Positions 16,111 through 24,150 of a stretch of DNA of 64,000 nt are shown here, piece after piece. The first letter of the stretch is position 1. Every line of letters starts with the position of its first letter. A model generated the notes under the pieces. That model saw only the letters and a list, made by a program, of their open reading frames with translations, was not told where the DNA came from and made no database searches. The stretch spans positions 7,564,001-7,628,000 of the forward strand of contig NZ_VIWU01000001.1 in assembly GCF_007994075.1 (NCBI RefSeq), read 5' to 3'. The position numbers and the translations under genes are program-made. The stretch is from Pseudonocardia hierapolitana (GTDB lineage: Bacteria; Actinomycetota; Actinomycetes; Mycobacteriales; Pseudonocardiaceae).

Positions 16111-19100
16111 TCAGGTTGCCAGATCGGCGAGCGCGGCGGCGGCCTTTTCGCGGAACGCGGACACGTTGCGGAGCTTGATCTCCTCGTAGCCGCGGATCAC
16201 GTCCGGCAGGGCGGCGAGGTCCGCGACGGCGTCGGCGGTGTCCGGCCGCAGGTGCTCGAGGGCCTCGCGGACCAGCGCCTGGTACTCCGGCACGAGCGCG
16301 CGCTCGACGCGGCGGACCTCGGCGTGGCCGAACGGGTCGAGCGGGGTGCCGCGCAGGCGGCGGGCGGCGCGCAGCGCGCGGAACACGGGCCCCGCGGTGC
16401 GGCGCAGCCTGATCTTGCGGGTCATGCCCATGGCGCGCAGGACGGGCGGGTGCAGCAGCACGGAGACGGCGGCGTCCGGACCGAACTCGGCGTCGCGGTG
16501 GGCCTGCTCGGCCGGGTCCAGGTGCAGGCGCGCCACCTCGTACTCGTCCTTGTAGGCCATGAGCTTGTGCAGGCCGCGGGCGTAGGCGACGGCCACCCGC
16601 TCGCCCGCGTCCGCCCCGGCGCGCTCGGTGGCGATCGCCGCGACGCGCTGGACCTCCTCGGCGTAGCGGTCGGCGTAGGCCTCGTCCTGGTAGCCGGTGA
16701 GGTCGGCGACGCGGGTGGCGAGGACGTCGGCGAAGCCCTCGGCCCGGGCGGGCGACACCGGCGCGCCGGTCGCGGCGGCGACCGCCGCGGGGTCGGCGAC
16801 GGCCGCGCGGCCCCAGCGGAAGGCGGCGAGGGTCTTCTCGACGCCTGCCCCGTTGAGCCGGATCGCCTGCTCGATCGCCTCGGCGGAGATCGGGATGCAG
16901 CCGTGCTGGAACGCGGCGCCGATCAGCAGCATGTTCGCCGGCATGTGGTCGCCGAAGAGCGCCTCCGACAGGCCTTGGGCATCGACGTGCAGCGCGGCGT
17001 CCGGGCGGGTGGCCGCGGCGATGCGATCGAGGGTGTCGGCGGGGGAGCCGGGCACGGCGGCGCGCCCGGTGACCATGGCCGCGGTCGGCACCACGGCGGA
17101 GCTCACCACGGCGATCGTGCGGCCCGGGCGCGCGACGGCGAGGTTCGCCTCGGAGGCGGCGCCGAGCAGGTCGAAGCCGATGAGGACGTCCGCGGTGCCG
17201 CGGGAGGCCCGCAGCGCCCCGCGCGCCGGCTGCTTGCCGATGCGGACGTCGCTCACCACCGGGCCGCCCTTCTGCGCGAGCCCGATCTGTTCCAGGCCTG
17301 CGGCGTAGCGCCCGTCGAGGTGCGCGGCCATCTGCAGGATCTGCGACACCGTGACGACACCGGTCCCGCCGATCCCGGGCATGCGCAGCAGCGCGGTGTC
17401 CCCGGTGAGCCTGCTCTCCGGCTCGGGCAGCCCGGCGGGCGGCTCCGGGATCGGCCGCGGGCCCGTGCTCCGCGGCTCCACCAACAGGAACGACGGGCAG
17501 TCGCCCTTGAGGCAGGACAGGTCGGTGTTGCAGGAGCCCTGGTGGATGCGGGTCTTGCGGCCGAACTCGGTCTCGACCGGCTGCACGGACAGGCAGGTGG
17601 AGACCTGGCCGCAGTCGCCGCAGCCCTCGCACACGCGCTCGTTGATCACGACCTTGGCGGTGGGTGAGGGGAGCTTCCCGCGCTTGCGCAGGCGGCGTTC
17701 CTCTGCGGCGCAGCGGTCGTCGTGGATCAGGACGGTGACGCCGTCGATGCCGGACAGCTCCTTCTCGGCGGCGGCGAAGTCGTCGCGGTGCGCGACGGTG
17801 GCGATCGGGTCGAGCGCCACCCCGCGGTAGCTGCCGGGGTCGGCCGTGGTGACGACCACGCGGCGGACACCCTCGACGGCGAGCCAGCGGGTGAGCGCCG
17901 GGACGTCGAGCCTGCCCTCGGCCCGCTGGCCGCCCGTCATCGCGACGGCGTCGTTGTAGAGCAGCTTGTAGGTCATGGTGACGCCGGCCGCGACAGCGGC
18001 GCGGACGGCGAGCGACCCGGAGTGGTGGAACGTGCCGTCGCCGAGGTTCTGCACGAAGTGCCGGTCGTCGGTGAACGGGGCGAGGCCGAGCCACTGCGCG
18101 CCCTCACCGCCCATCTGCGTGAGGCCCAGCTGGTGGCCGCGGCCCGCGCCGTCGAGCGCGATCATCGCGTGGCAGCCGATGCCGACACCGACCAGCGTGT
18201 CGTCGCTGGTGCGGGTGGAGGTGTTGTGCGGGCACCCCGAGCAGAAGAACGGGGTGCGGGCGGCCAGCGGGAGCGCGATCCGGGACCGTGGCTTCGGCGT
18301 GGTCGCCTGCAGGTGGACGGCGGCGGTGTGCGGGAGCCGGTCGGGCCCGATGCGGGCGGCCAGCGCGGCGGCCACCTCCTCGGCGCCGAGCGCGGACCGG
18401 GCGGGCAGCAGCGGGCGCCCCTCGGGGTCGTGGCGGCCGACGACGCGCGGCACGCGGGGGCGGCCGTGGAGCGCTGCGTCGTCGTGGAGCGCTGCGTTGT
18501 CGTGGAGCGCTGCGTTGTCGTGGAGCGCTGCCTTGAGGTGGTTCTCCAGGAACGGGACCTTGTCCTCGACGACGAGCACCTCGTCGAGGCCGTCGGTGAG
18601 CTCGGCCAGGACCTCGGCGTCCACGGGGAACGGCATGGCGAGGGTGATGATCCGCAGGCCGAGCGCCTCCATGGCGGCCTCGTCGAGGCCGAGGTCGTCG
18701 AGGGCCCGCTGCACGGTCGCGGCCGACGTCCCGGACGCGAGCACCCCGAGCCGCGCGGTGCGCGAGGTGAAGGCGACCCGGTTGAGCCCGGCTGCCCGCG
18801 CGTAGGAGCGGGCGAGGCCGAGGCGGCGGGTGAGCGCGTCGTGCTCGGCGTCGAGGGCGGTGGCGCCGACGAGGACGCGGGGCGCCTCCTCGGCCCGGCC
18901 GGGCACCGGCACGCCGAGGTCGAGCGCACCGACGTCCAGGGTGGCGGCGGCGTCGGCGACGTCGGCCACGATCTTCAGCCCGGTCCAGAGCCCGGACGCG
19001 CGGGACATGGCGACGGCGTGCAGGCCGAGCTCGACGATCTCCGCCACCGAACCGGGTGCGAGCAGCGGCAGCAGCAGGCTCTGCGCCATCGGCTCGCACG

Positions 19101-19587
19101 AGCTCGGCACGGTGGAGGACTTGCACGAGGGGTCGTCGCCGATGAGGGCGACCGCGCCGCCGAGCGCGGAGGTGCCGGCGAGCGTGCCGTGCCTGATGGC
19201 GTCCGCGGCCCGGTCGAGGCCGGGGTTCTTGCCGTACCAGAAGCCGGTGATCCCGTCGTGGCGCCGGCCGGGGGCCTGGCGCAGCAGCTGGGTGCCTGCG
19301 ACGGCGGTGGCGGCGAGCTCCTCGTTGAGGCCGGGCCGGAACACCACGCCCGCGTCGTCGAGGAACGGCCGGGCCCGCACCATCTCCTGGTCGAGCCCGG
19401 CGAGCGGCGAGCCCTGGTACCCGCTGACGAACGCGCGGGTGTCCAGGCCGCGGGCGGCGTCGAGGGTGCGCTGCTCGAGGATCATCCGCACGATCGCCTG
19501 GATCCCCGAGATCAGGACCCGGCCGTGGCGGGCGGTGTACTTGTCGTCCAGCGTGACCGTGGTGGGCGGCATCGGGACAGCCGACAT
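16111..19587 (-). CDS. Indolepyruvate ferredoxin oxidoreductase, fused alpha-beta form
   Basis: A 1158-residue cytoplasmic enzyme that oxidatively decarboxylates aryl-pyruvates to acyl-CoA, reducing ferredoxin. Order: pyrimidine/transketolase-like domain (to about 350), TPP-binding domain with GGEGAQWLGLAPF and NLGDGTFHHSGSLA (about 400-620), a ferredoxin-like cluster region (CEGCGDCGQVSTC, then CNTDLSCLKGDC, about 650-690), and the gamma-type domain (GIGGTGVVTVSQILQMAAH). The length matches fused actinobacterial and proteobacterial versions. ATG 19587 has GGAGG at 7 nt. An odd in-frame repeat (AALHDN x3) interrupts the linker near residue 360. It is divergent from an Lrp/AsnC regulator, which suggests control by an amino acid, probably aromatic. 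Confidence 0.88.
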   Translation of the reverse strand: MSAVPMPPTTVTLDDKYTARHGRVLISGIQAIVRMILEQRTLDAARGLDTRAFVSGYQGSPLAGLDQEMVRARPFLDDAGVVFRPGLNEELAATAVAGTQLLRQAPGRRHDGITGFWYGKNPGLDRAADAIRHGTLAGTSALGGAVALIGDDPSCKSSTVPSSCEPMAQSLLLPLLAPGSVAEIVELGLHAVAMSRASGLWTGLKIVADVADAAATLDVGALDLGVPVPGRAEEAPRVLVGATALDAEHDALTRRLGLARSYARAAGLNRVAFTSRTARLGVLASGTSAATVQRALDDLGLDEAAMEALGLRIITLAMPFPVDAEVLAELTDGLDEVLVVEDKVPFLENHLKAALHDNAALHDNAALHDDAALHGRPRVPRVVGRHDPEGRPLLPARSALGAEEVAAALAARIGPDRLPHTAAVHLQATTPKPRSRIALPLAARTPFFCSGCPHNTSTRTSDDTLVGVGIGCHAMIALDGAGRGHQLGLTQMGGEGAQWLGLAPFTDDRHFVQNLGDGTFHHSGSLAVRAAVAAGVTMTYKLLYNDAVAMTGGQRAEGRLDVPALTRWLAVEGVRRVVVTTADPGSYRGVALDPIATVAHRDDFAAAEKELSGIDGVTVLIHDDRCAAEERRLRKRGKLPSPTAKVVINERVCEGCGDCGQVSTCLSVQPVETEFGRKTRIHQGSCNTDLSCLKGDCPSFLLVEPRSTGPRPIPEPPAGLPEPESRLTGDTALLRMPGIGGTGVVTVSQILQMAAHLDGRYAAGLEQIGLAQKGGPVVSDVRIGKQPARGALRASRGTADVLIGFDLLGAASEANLAVARPGRTIAVVSSAVVPTAAMVTGRAAVPGSPADTLDRIAAATRPDAALHVDAQGLSEALFGDHMPANMLLIGAAFQHGCIPISAEAIEQAIRLNGAGVEKTLAAFRWGRAAVADPAAVAAATGAPVSPARAEGFADVLATRVADLTGYQDEAYADRYAEEVQRVAAIATERAGADAGERVAVAYARGLHKLMAYKDEYEVARLHLDPAEQAHRDAEFGPDAAVSVLLHPPVLRAMGMTRKIRLRRTAGPVFRALRAARRLRGTPLDPFGHAEVRRVERALVPEYQALVREALEHLRPDTADAVADLAALPDVIRGYEEIKLRNVSAFREKAAAALADLAT
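18466..18537. repeat. In-frame 18-bp tandem repeat inside the oxidoreductase gene
   Basis: Three nearly identical 18-bp units (18466-18483, 18484-18501, 18502-18519) plus a partial fourth. Read on the minus strand each encodes AALHDN or AALHDD. The unit length keeps frame. It looks like a slippage-prone expansion in a surface linker. Confidence 0.8.
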
Positions 19588-19672
19588 TGGCGGACCTCCG
19601 TCAGGGCGGGTACGAGGAGGAGACCCGGTTCACACTCCTCCGGGCAAGCCCTTCGCCGCCGCGTCCCATGAA

Positions 19673-19723
19673 CACGCAAAGAGGTTGTGCTTGGATCGGC
19701 CTCGAGCTCGAGTTCTTTGCGTG
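19673..19723. promoter_or_regulatory. Inverted repeat in the Lrp/oxidoreductase divergent promoter
   Basis: CACGCAAAGA (19673-19682) and TCTTTGCGTG (19714-19723) are perfect 10-bp inverted arms separated by 31 bp, ending 10 bp before the Lrp GTG. Half-sites about four helical turns apart suit an octameric Lrp/AsnC protein wrapping DNA. Autoregulation and control of the oxidoreductase are inferred. Confidence 0.6.
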
Positions 19724-19733
19724 GAGGGGGCCG

Positions 19734-20183
19734 GTGGCCGACAACAGCGCGGTCGACGACACCGACCGGCTCCTGATCGACCTGCTGCGCGTCGACGCCC
19801 GCCGCACCTACTCCGAGATGGCCGTGCAGGTGGGGCTCTCGGTCGCGGCGGTGAAGCGGCGGGTCGACCGGCTGCGCGAGATCGGCGTCATCACCGGGTT
19901 CACCGTGCAGGTCGACCACGCGAAGCTCGGCGCGGGCGTGGAGGCGTTCATCGAGCTGCGGTTCCTCGGGAACACGAGGGTGAGCGAGATCGTGCGGTCG
20001 GTGGGGACCATCCCGGAGGTGCAGGCGGTCTTCACGCTCGCGGGCGACCCGGACGCGCTCGTCCAGGTGCGGGTGCACGACCTCGCCCACCTGCAGCTGG
20101 TGATCGACACGCTGCGCCGCTCCGGCACGGTGACGGGCACCCGCACGCTCATGGTGCTGGGCTCGTGGGAGCGCGGCAGCTGA
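19734..20183 (+). CDS. Lrp/AsnC-family transcriptional regulator
   Basis: A 149-residue regulator: AsnC-type helix-turn-helix (DDTDRLLIDLLRVDARRTYSEMAVQVGLSVAAVKRRVDRL, residues 6-45) followed by the RAM ligand-binding/oligomerisation domain (FIELRFLGNTRVSEIVRSV... AGDPDALVQVRVHDLAHLQLVIDTLRRSG). GTG 19734 follows GGAGGGGG. It is divergent from the indolepyruvate oxidoreductase across a 10-bp-arm inverted repeat, so that gene is its likely target with an amino-acid effector. It is convergent with phnM, 2 bp apart, leaving no room for a conventional terminator. Confidence 0.88.
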   Translation: MADNSAVDDTDRLLIDLLRVDARRTYSEMAVQVGLSVAAVKRRVDRLREIGVITGFTVQVDHAKLGAGVEAFIELRFLGNTRVSEIVRSVGTIPEVQAVFTLAGDPDALVQVRVHDLAHLQLVIDTLRRSGTVTGTRTLMVLGSWERGS

Positions 20184-20185
20184 CC

Positions 20186-21373
20186 TCAGGGTGCTCCCGC
20201 CCGGAGCACCGCCCGCACCACCGGCCAGGGCCGCCCCGCCTCGGCGAGCACGAGGTCGGCGCGGGTGCCCGGCGCGAGGGAGCCGCGGTCGGGGAGGCCG
20301 ACGGCCTCGGCGGGCCCCGCCGTCACCAACCCGACGGCTGCGGGCAGCGTCGTGACGCCGTCGGCCGCGAGGAGGAACGGGGCGGCGAGCAGCCCGGACG
20401 GCAGGTAGTCCGACGCGAGCGCGGTGACGAGGCCACGGGCGACGAGCTCACGGGCGGAGGCGTTGCCGGAGTGCGAGCCGCCGCGCAGCGCGTTGGGGGC
20501 GCCCATGACCACCGGCATGCCCCGATCGCGGGCGGCGGCCGCTGCCTCGACGGTGGTGGGGAACTCGGCCACGGCCTCGCCGCGGTCGGCGAAGGCCGCG
20601 ATCTCCGCGGCCGATGCCGGGCCGTGCCCGAACAGCCGGACCCGCCCGGCACCGGCCAGGCCGGCCAGGAACGACAGGGCCTCGTCCCGGATACCGCGGT
20701 TCGCCTCGCGGGAGGCGACGAACACGTCGACGTGGGCGCGGGCCTGCTCGGCGGTGAGGTCCCGGGTGCCCAGGACGTAGCGCTCGTAGTAGGTGCGATC
20801 GGCGTACTGGCCCTGGCCAGGGGTGTGGTCCTCGTGGGACACGACCGCGGTCGCGCCGAGTGCGGCCGGCCTGGTGCGCAGTGCGGCGAGGCCGCCTGCC
20901 GACCGCACGTCGAGCCGGTGCAGGATGCGGTGCTCGACGAGGCCTTCGCCCCGCTCCGCGACCTGGCGGCACATCTCCAGCGCGGCGTCCACCGAGCGCA
21001 CCTTGAGCGAGCCCTCGCCCTGCTCGAAGGCCGCCCCGTGGAACACGGTGGTGATGCCGGCGGCGCGCAGCTTGCCCTCGAACGACAGCAGGGCGAACCG
21101 CCACGGCACCTCGGCGCCCGGTCGCGGCAACCGTTCGCGTTCGAGCCCGTCGGAGTGGACGTCCACGAGGCCGGGGAGGCAGAGCGCGCCGCCACCGTCC
21201 ACGTCGGCCGCCGCTCCGCGAGGATGCGGGGCGACCTCGGCGATGCGGCCGTCGCGGACGGCGACCCGCGCGTCGTCGAGCACCCGTCCGGGGAGGACGG
21301 CCCGCACGTGGCCGAGCACGTAGTCGGCCGGTGGCCGGGTCAGCGACCAGCGCTCGCGCGCCGGGGCGCTCAC
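20186..21373 (-). CDS. phnM: Alpha-D-ribose 1-methylphosphonate 5-triphosphate diphosphatase PhnM
   Basis: A 395-residue amidohydrolase-fold enzyme of the C-P lyase pathway that removes pyrophosphate from the ribosyl-triphosphate phosphonate intermediate. Metal ligands are visible in VDVHSDGLE (PhnM-type HxD motif), the [13 protein letters not shown] region, [12 protein letters not shown] and [12 protein letters not shown]. The catalytic end [12 protein letters not shown] is present, so the protein looks intact. GTG 21373 overlaps the upstream phnL remnant by GTGA. The rest of the operon is gone (see the flanking pseudogenes), so PhnM has no local substrate supply; it may be a stranded relic or serve copies of the pathway elsewhere. 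Confidence 0.85.
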   Translation of the reverse strand: MSAPARERWSLTRPPADYVLGHVRAVLPGRVLDDARVAVRDGRIAEVAPHPRGAAADVDGGGALCLPGLVDVHSDGLERERLPRPGAEVPWRFALLSFEGKLRAAGITTVFHGAAFEQGEGSLKVRSVDAALEMCRQVAERGEGLVEHRILHRLDVRSAGGLAALRTRPAALGATAVVSHEDHTPGQGQYADRTYYERYVLGTRDLTAEQARAHVDVFVASREANRGIRDEALSFLAGLAGAGRVRLFGHGPASAAEIAAFADRGEAVAEFPTTVEAAAAARDRGMPVVMGAPNALRGGSHSGNASARELVARGLVTALASDYLPSGLLAAPFLLAADGVTTLPAAVGLVTAGPAEAVGLPDRGSLAPGTRADLVLAEAGRPWPVVRAVLRAGAP

Positions 21374-21672
21374 GCCGCCGCTCCCAGTACCTGGGCGGGC
21401 GTGCCCTCCGCGGTGATCAGCCCGTCGCGCAGCTCCACGACGCGCGTGGCGAGGGTGTGCATCGCGTCGGCGTCGTGGAACACGGCGAGCACGGCCACGC
21501 CCGCTCCGGACAGCGACGCGATCAGCTCCAGTGCGCGCTCGCGGTTGGCCGGGTCGAGCGCGGAGACGGGCTCGTCGAGCAGCAGCAACCGCGGCGGGCG
21601 CACGGTGGCGGCGGCGAGGTTGACGCGCTGTCGCTCGCCGCCGGAGAGCACGCCGCAGTCGACGTCCCACAG
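21370..21672 (-). pseudogene. phnL: 3' fragment of phnL (C-P lyase ABC-type subunit)
   Basis: Only the C-terminal ~100 residues remain: [20 protein letters not shown] (ABC signature), Walker [14 protein letters not shown] and H-loop [14 protein letters not shown]. Walker A and the N-terminal half are absent. The spacing LW-x7-SGGE matches PhnL (LWSLPPATFSGGE in E. coli, from memory). The frame is open back to a TAG at 21675-21673, which is also the stop of the phnD fragment in the same frame. GTG 21651 could start a 93-residue product, but without a P-loop it would not bind ATP. Interpreted as the right side of a deletion. Confidence 0.8.
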
Positions 21673-22152
21673 CTAGCCGGAGGTGGAGTTCGGGTCCACG
21701 AAGCAGACGGAGCGGCCCGCGAAGCCGGCGAGGTCGGTGATCCCCGAGTCCGCTCCTGCGATCCCGTACAACTGGTAGCCGGGCTGGTCGCCGGGAGCGT
21801 CCACCACCGCCGCGACCGGCGTGATGCCGGGGTCCTGCCCCTTGGCGAGGACGTAGGGGAACGGGCCGAGCAGGGCGATGTCGATCTGCCCGGCCCGCAT
21901 GCCCTCGATGACCGCGGCGTAGTCGGTGGCGTTCTGGAACTCGATCGTCGTGCCGGTCTCGCGCTCGAGCATCGCGAGGACGGGCGCATAGCTCTGTTGC
22001 AGCGACGTCGACTCCTCCGACGGGATGGAGGCGAACACCAGCGTGTCCCCTCCCGCGGACGAGGCGGGGGAGCCGACGGCGCTCTCGCCGCACGCGGTGA
22101 GTGCGAGCGCTGCCGCGCAGGCGACGGCGGCGCGGCGGAGGGTGGGGATCAT
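21673..22152 (-). pseudogene. phnD: 5' fragment of phnD-like phosphonate-binding lipoprotein
   Basis: Starts at ATG 22152 with a lipoprotein signal (LRRAAVACAAALALTACGES) and the PhnD beginning: LVFASIPSEESTSLQQSYAPVLAMLERETG, ATDYAAVIEGMRAGQIDIALLGPFPYVLA and SVCFVDPNSTSG. In intact PhnD the motif STSG is followed by about 130-150 more residues (second lobe). Here TAG follows STSG at once and the phnL tail continues in the same frame. At 159 residues it cannot form a closed periplasmic binding protein. Reading frame and codon use are otherwise undamaged, so the loss looks recent, or is an assembly error. Confidence 0.8.
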
Positions 22153-22478
22153 CGGGCAGCTCGTCGTGGAGGAAGGTGGGGCGCGCCGGGGGTGACGGTC
22201 GGCAGCGAGGGTGGGCCGCGCGGGTGCCGGGGCCGGCACGGCCGGATGACGCCGGGGCGAACGGGGCTGGACGCTTCCGGCGACCGGTCCGGACAGCCGC
22301 TGCGCGCTCGCGGCGAGTCGGAGATCACGCGCGGCCGCGTCCGGGAAGCTTGTCGTCGCGCCGCCGGACGTCCATCATGCAGCGAGCCGTAGTGAAACTT
22401 CATTCCACTACGCGAAACGCCGCTGGTGCCGTCGCGGGATCCCCGTTTCCGGCGCCCGAGGAAGGGGGACCACCGCCT
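22153..22478. other. Divergent intergenic region between phnD remnant and KDPG aldolase
   Basis: No gene is supported in these 326 bp. The phnD side is GC-rich with no clear element. The aldolase side has a lower-GC patch at 22375-22430 holding the palindromic operator described separately. GAGGAAGGGGGA at 22458-22469 is the aldolase ribosome site. Confidence 0.4.
22388..22412. promoter_or_regulatory. Palindromic operator upstream of KDG operon
   Basis: CGTAGTG (22388-22394) and CACTACG (22406-22412) flank AAACTTCATTC. The core read as TGAAAC-N2-CATTCCA resembles IclR/KdgR-type operators. It lies about 65 bp before the aldolase GTG in an AT-richer patch. No regulator gene adjoins it, so the controlling protein would be encoded elsewhere. 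Confidence 0.55.
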
Positions 22479-23138
22479 GTGACCGAATCCAGCGCACCCG
22501 ATCTGAACCGCGTTCCGGTGGGTGCCGGTCTCGCCACCACCCGCGTCGTCGCGATCCTGCGGGCCGAGAACGCCGACCGCGCCGAGGCCGTGGTCGACGT
22601 CCTCGTCGAGGCCGGCGTGCGGAGCCTCGAGCTGACGTTGACGACCAAGGGTGCCCTCGACGTCGTCGAGCGGCTCGCGTCCCGCGTCCCGGCCGAGGTG
22701 GAGGTCGGGGTCGGCACCGTGCTGACGGCCGCGGACGTCGACCGCTCGGTGGACGCGGGCGCGCGTTTCGTCGTCTCCCCGTCGGTGGAGCCCGAAGTGA
22801 TCACCGCCGCGCTGCGCCACGGCATCGCGAGCTACCCCGGCGCGTTCACGCCCACCGAGATCAACGCCGCCTGGAAGGCCGGTGCGAGCGCGGTCAAGCT
22901 GTTCCCCGCCGGGCAGCTCGGCCCCGGCTACCTCAAGGACGTGCGGGCGCCGCTGCCGGACATCCCGGTGGTGCCCACCGGCGGCGTCGACATCGCCTCG
23001 ATCGGCGGGTGGCTGTCCGCGGGGGCGGTGGCCGTCGGGATGGGCGGGCCGCTGATCGGTGATGCGCTCGCGCCGGACGGTAACCTGACCGCCCTCGCGC
23101 AGCGGGCGATCGCCGCGCTCGAGGCGGCCCGCTCGTGA
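22479..23138 (+). CDS. eda: 2-keto-3-deoxy-6-phosphogluconate aldolase (KDPG/KHG aldolase)
   Basis: A 219-residue class I aldolase that cleaves KDPG to pyruvate and glyceraldehyde 3-phosphate. Motifs: VVAILRAENADRAEAVVDVLVEAGVRSLELTLTTKGAL (catalytic Glu in E-x-T), VGVGTVLTAADV, FVVSPSVEPEV, and the Schiff-base Lys in AGASAVKLFPAGQLGPGYLK, followed by PVVPTGGV. All expected catalytic residues are present. GTG 22479 has AAGGGGGA about 9 nt upstream. It overlaps the KDG kinase gene by GTGA, forming a two-enzyme route from 2-keto-3-deoxygluconate to central metabolism. A palindromic operator lies upstream. Confidence 0.92.
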   Translation: MTESSAPDLNRVPVGAGLATTRVVAILRAENADRAEAVVDVLVEAGVRSLELTLTTKGALDVVERLASRVPAEVEVGVGTVLTAADVDRSVDAGARFVVSPSVEPEVITAALRHGIASYPGAFTPTEINAAWKAGASAVKLFPAGQLGPGYLKDVRAPLPDIPVVPTGGVDIASIGGWLSAGAVAVGMGGPLIGDALAPDGNLTALAQRAIAALEAARS

Positions 23139-24103
23139 CCGGCCCGCTCGTGAGCGGCCCCGGCCTGGTCACCCTCGGCGAGACGCTCGGCCTGCTCGTC
23201 GCCGACGACGTCGGCCCGCTCTCGCTGGCCAGGGGGATGCGGCTGTCCATGGGCGGCGCGGAGTCGAACGTCGCCATCGGCGTGTCCCGGCTCGGGGTCG
23301 CGGCGACCTGGATCGGCCGGCTGGGCCGCGATCCGATCGGCGACCTGATCGAGCGGAACCTGCTCGCCGAGCGGGTGCGTGCCGTCGTGCGCCGTGACGA
23401 CGCGCCGACCGCCATGATGCTGCGGGAGCGGCGCACCGGCTCGGTGCAGAACGTGACGTACTACCGGCACGGCAGCGCGGGCTCGCACCTGCAGCCCGCG
23501 GACGTGCCGGCCGGGATCGTCGAGGACGCGGGAGTGTTGCACCTGACCGGGATCACCCCGGCACTGGGGGAGGGCCCCGCCGCGGCCGTCCGGGAGGCGC
23601 TGCGCCGGGCGCGTGCCGCGGGCGTGCCGGTGTCGGTCGACCTCAACTACCGGTCCAGGCTCTGGGCGGCCGCCACCGCGGCGCCTGTGTTCCGCGAGCT
23701 CGCCGCCGGCGCGGAGATGCTCTTCGCGGGCGACGACGAGGCGCGCATCGCGCTCGAGCTCGACGACCGGACCGGCCCCGAGAAGCTGGCCGCGGCACTG
23801 GCCGAGCTGGGCCCGCGCGAGGTGGTGATCAAGCGCGGCAGACACGGGGCCACCGCGCTGATCGACGGCGAGCTGATCGACGTGCCCGCCGTGCCGGTGC
23901 AGGCCGTCGACAGCGTGGGTGCGGGCGACGCCTTCGTCGCCGGCTACCTCGCGTGCCGGCTCGCCGGCCGCGACCCGGACGAGGGCCTGCGCACCGCGGC
24001 CGTCACCGGGGCGCTCGCCGTGACGGTCCCCGGCGACTGGGAGGCATCCCCCCGGCCGCACGAACTGACCCTGCTCGGTGCGGAGGACGACGTGCAGCGC
24101 TGA
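23135..24103 (+). CDS. kdgK: 2-dehydro-3-deoxygluconokinase (PfkB family)
   Basis: A 322-residue PfkB/ribokinase-fold sugar kinase. Seen: the N-terminal glycine motif LTLGE/MGGAESNVAIGVSRLG, the sugar-binding NVTYYRHGSAGSHL, and the C-terminal PfkB signature AVDSVGAGDAFVAGYLACR with the catalytic Asp and anion-hole glycines. Together with the coupled KDPG aldolase, ATP-dependent phosphorylation of 2-keto-3-deoxygluconate to KDPG is by far the likeliest role. GTG 23135 overlaps the aldolase stop. It would receive KDG from polyuronate or aldonate breakdown, including the lyase locus further right in this window. Confidence 0.9.
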   Translation: MTGPLVSGPGLVTLGETLGLLVADDVGPLSLARGMRLSMGGAESNVAIGVSRLGVAATWIGRLGRDPIGDLIERNLLAERVRAVVRRDDAPTAMMLRERRTGSVQNVTYYRHGSAGSHLQPADVPAGIVEDAGVLHLTGITPALGEGPAAAVREALRRARAAGVPVSVDLNYRSRLWAAATAAPVFRELAAGAEMLFAGDDEARIALELDDRTGPEKLAAALAELGPREVVIKRGRHGATALIDGELIDVPAVPVQAVDSVGAGDAFVAGYLACRLAGRDPDEGLRTAAVTGALAVTVPGDWEASPRPHELTLLGAEDDVQR

Positions 24104-24150
24104 CGCCCCCGACGCACCGGCAAGACCCCTGATAGGAGAGGCACGTACCG

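Noticed and set aside
17722..19671. Long plus-strand open frame opposite the indolepyruvate oxidoreductase
   Set aside because: No domains, biased composition, and the opposite strand is a complete conserved enzyme.
21671..21678. GCTAGC at the phnD/phnL junction as a cloning scar (NheI)
   Set aside because: A single six-base site is not evidence of engineering; natural short-homology joining or misassembly explains it equally.
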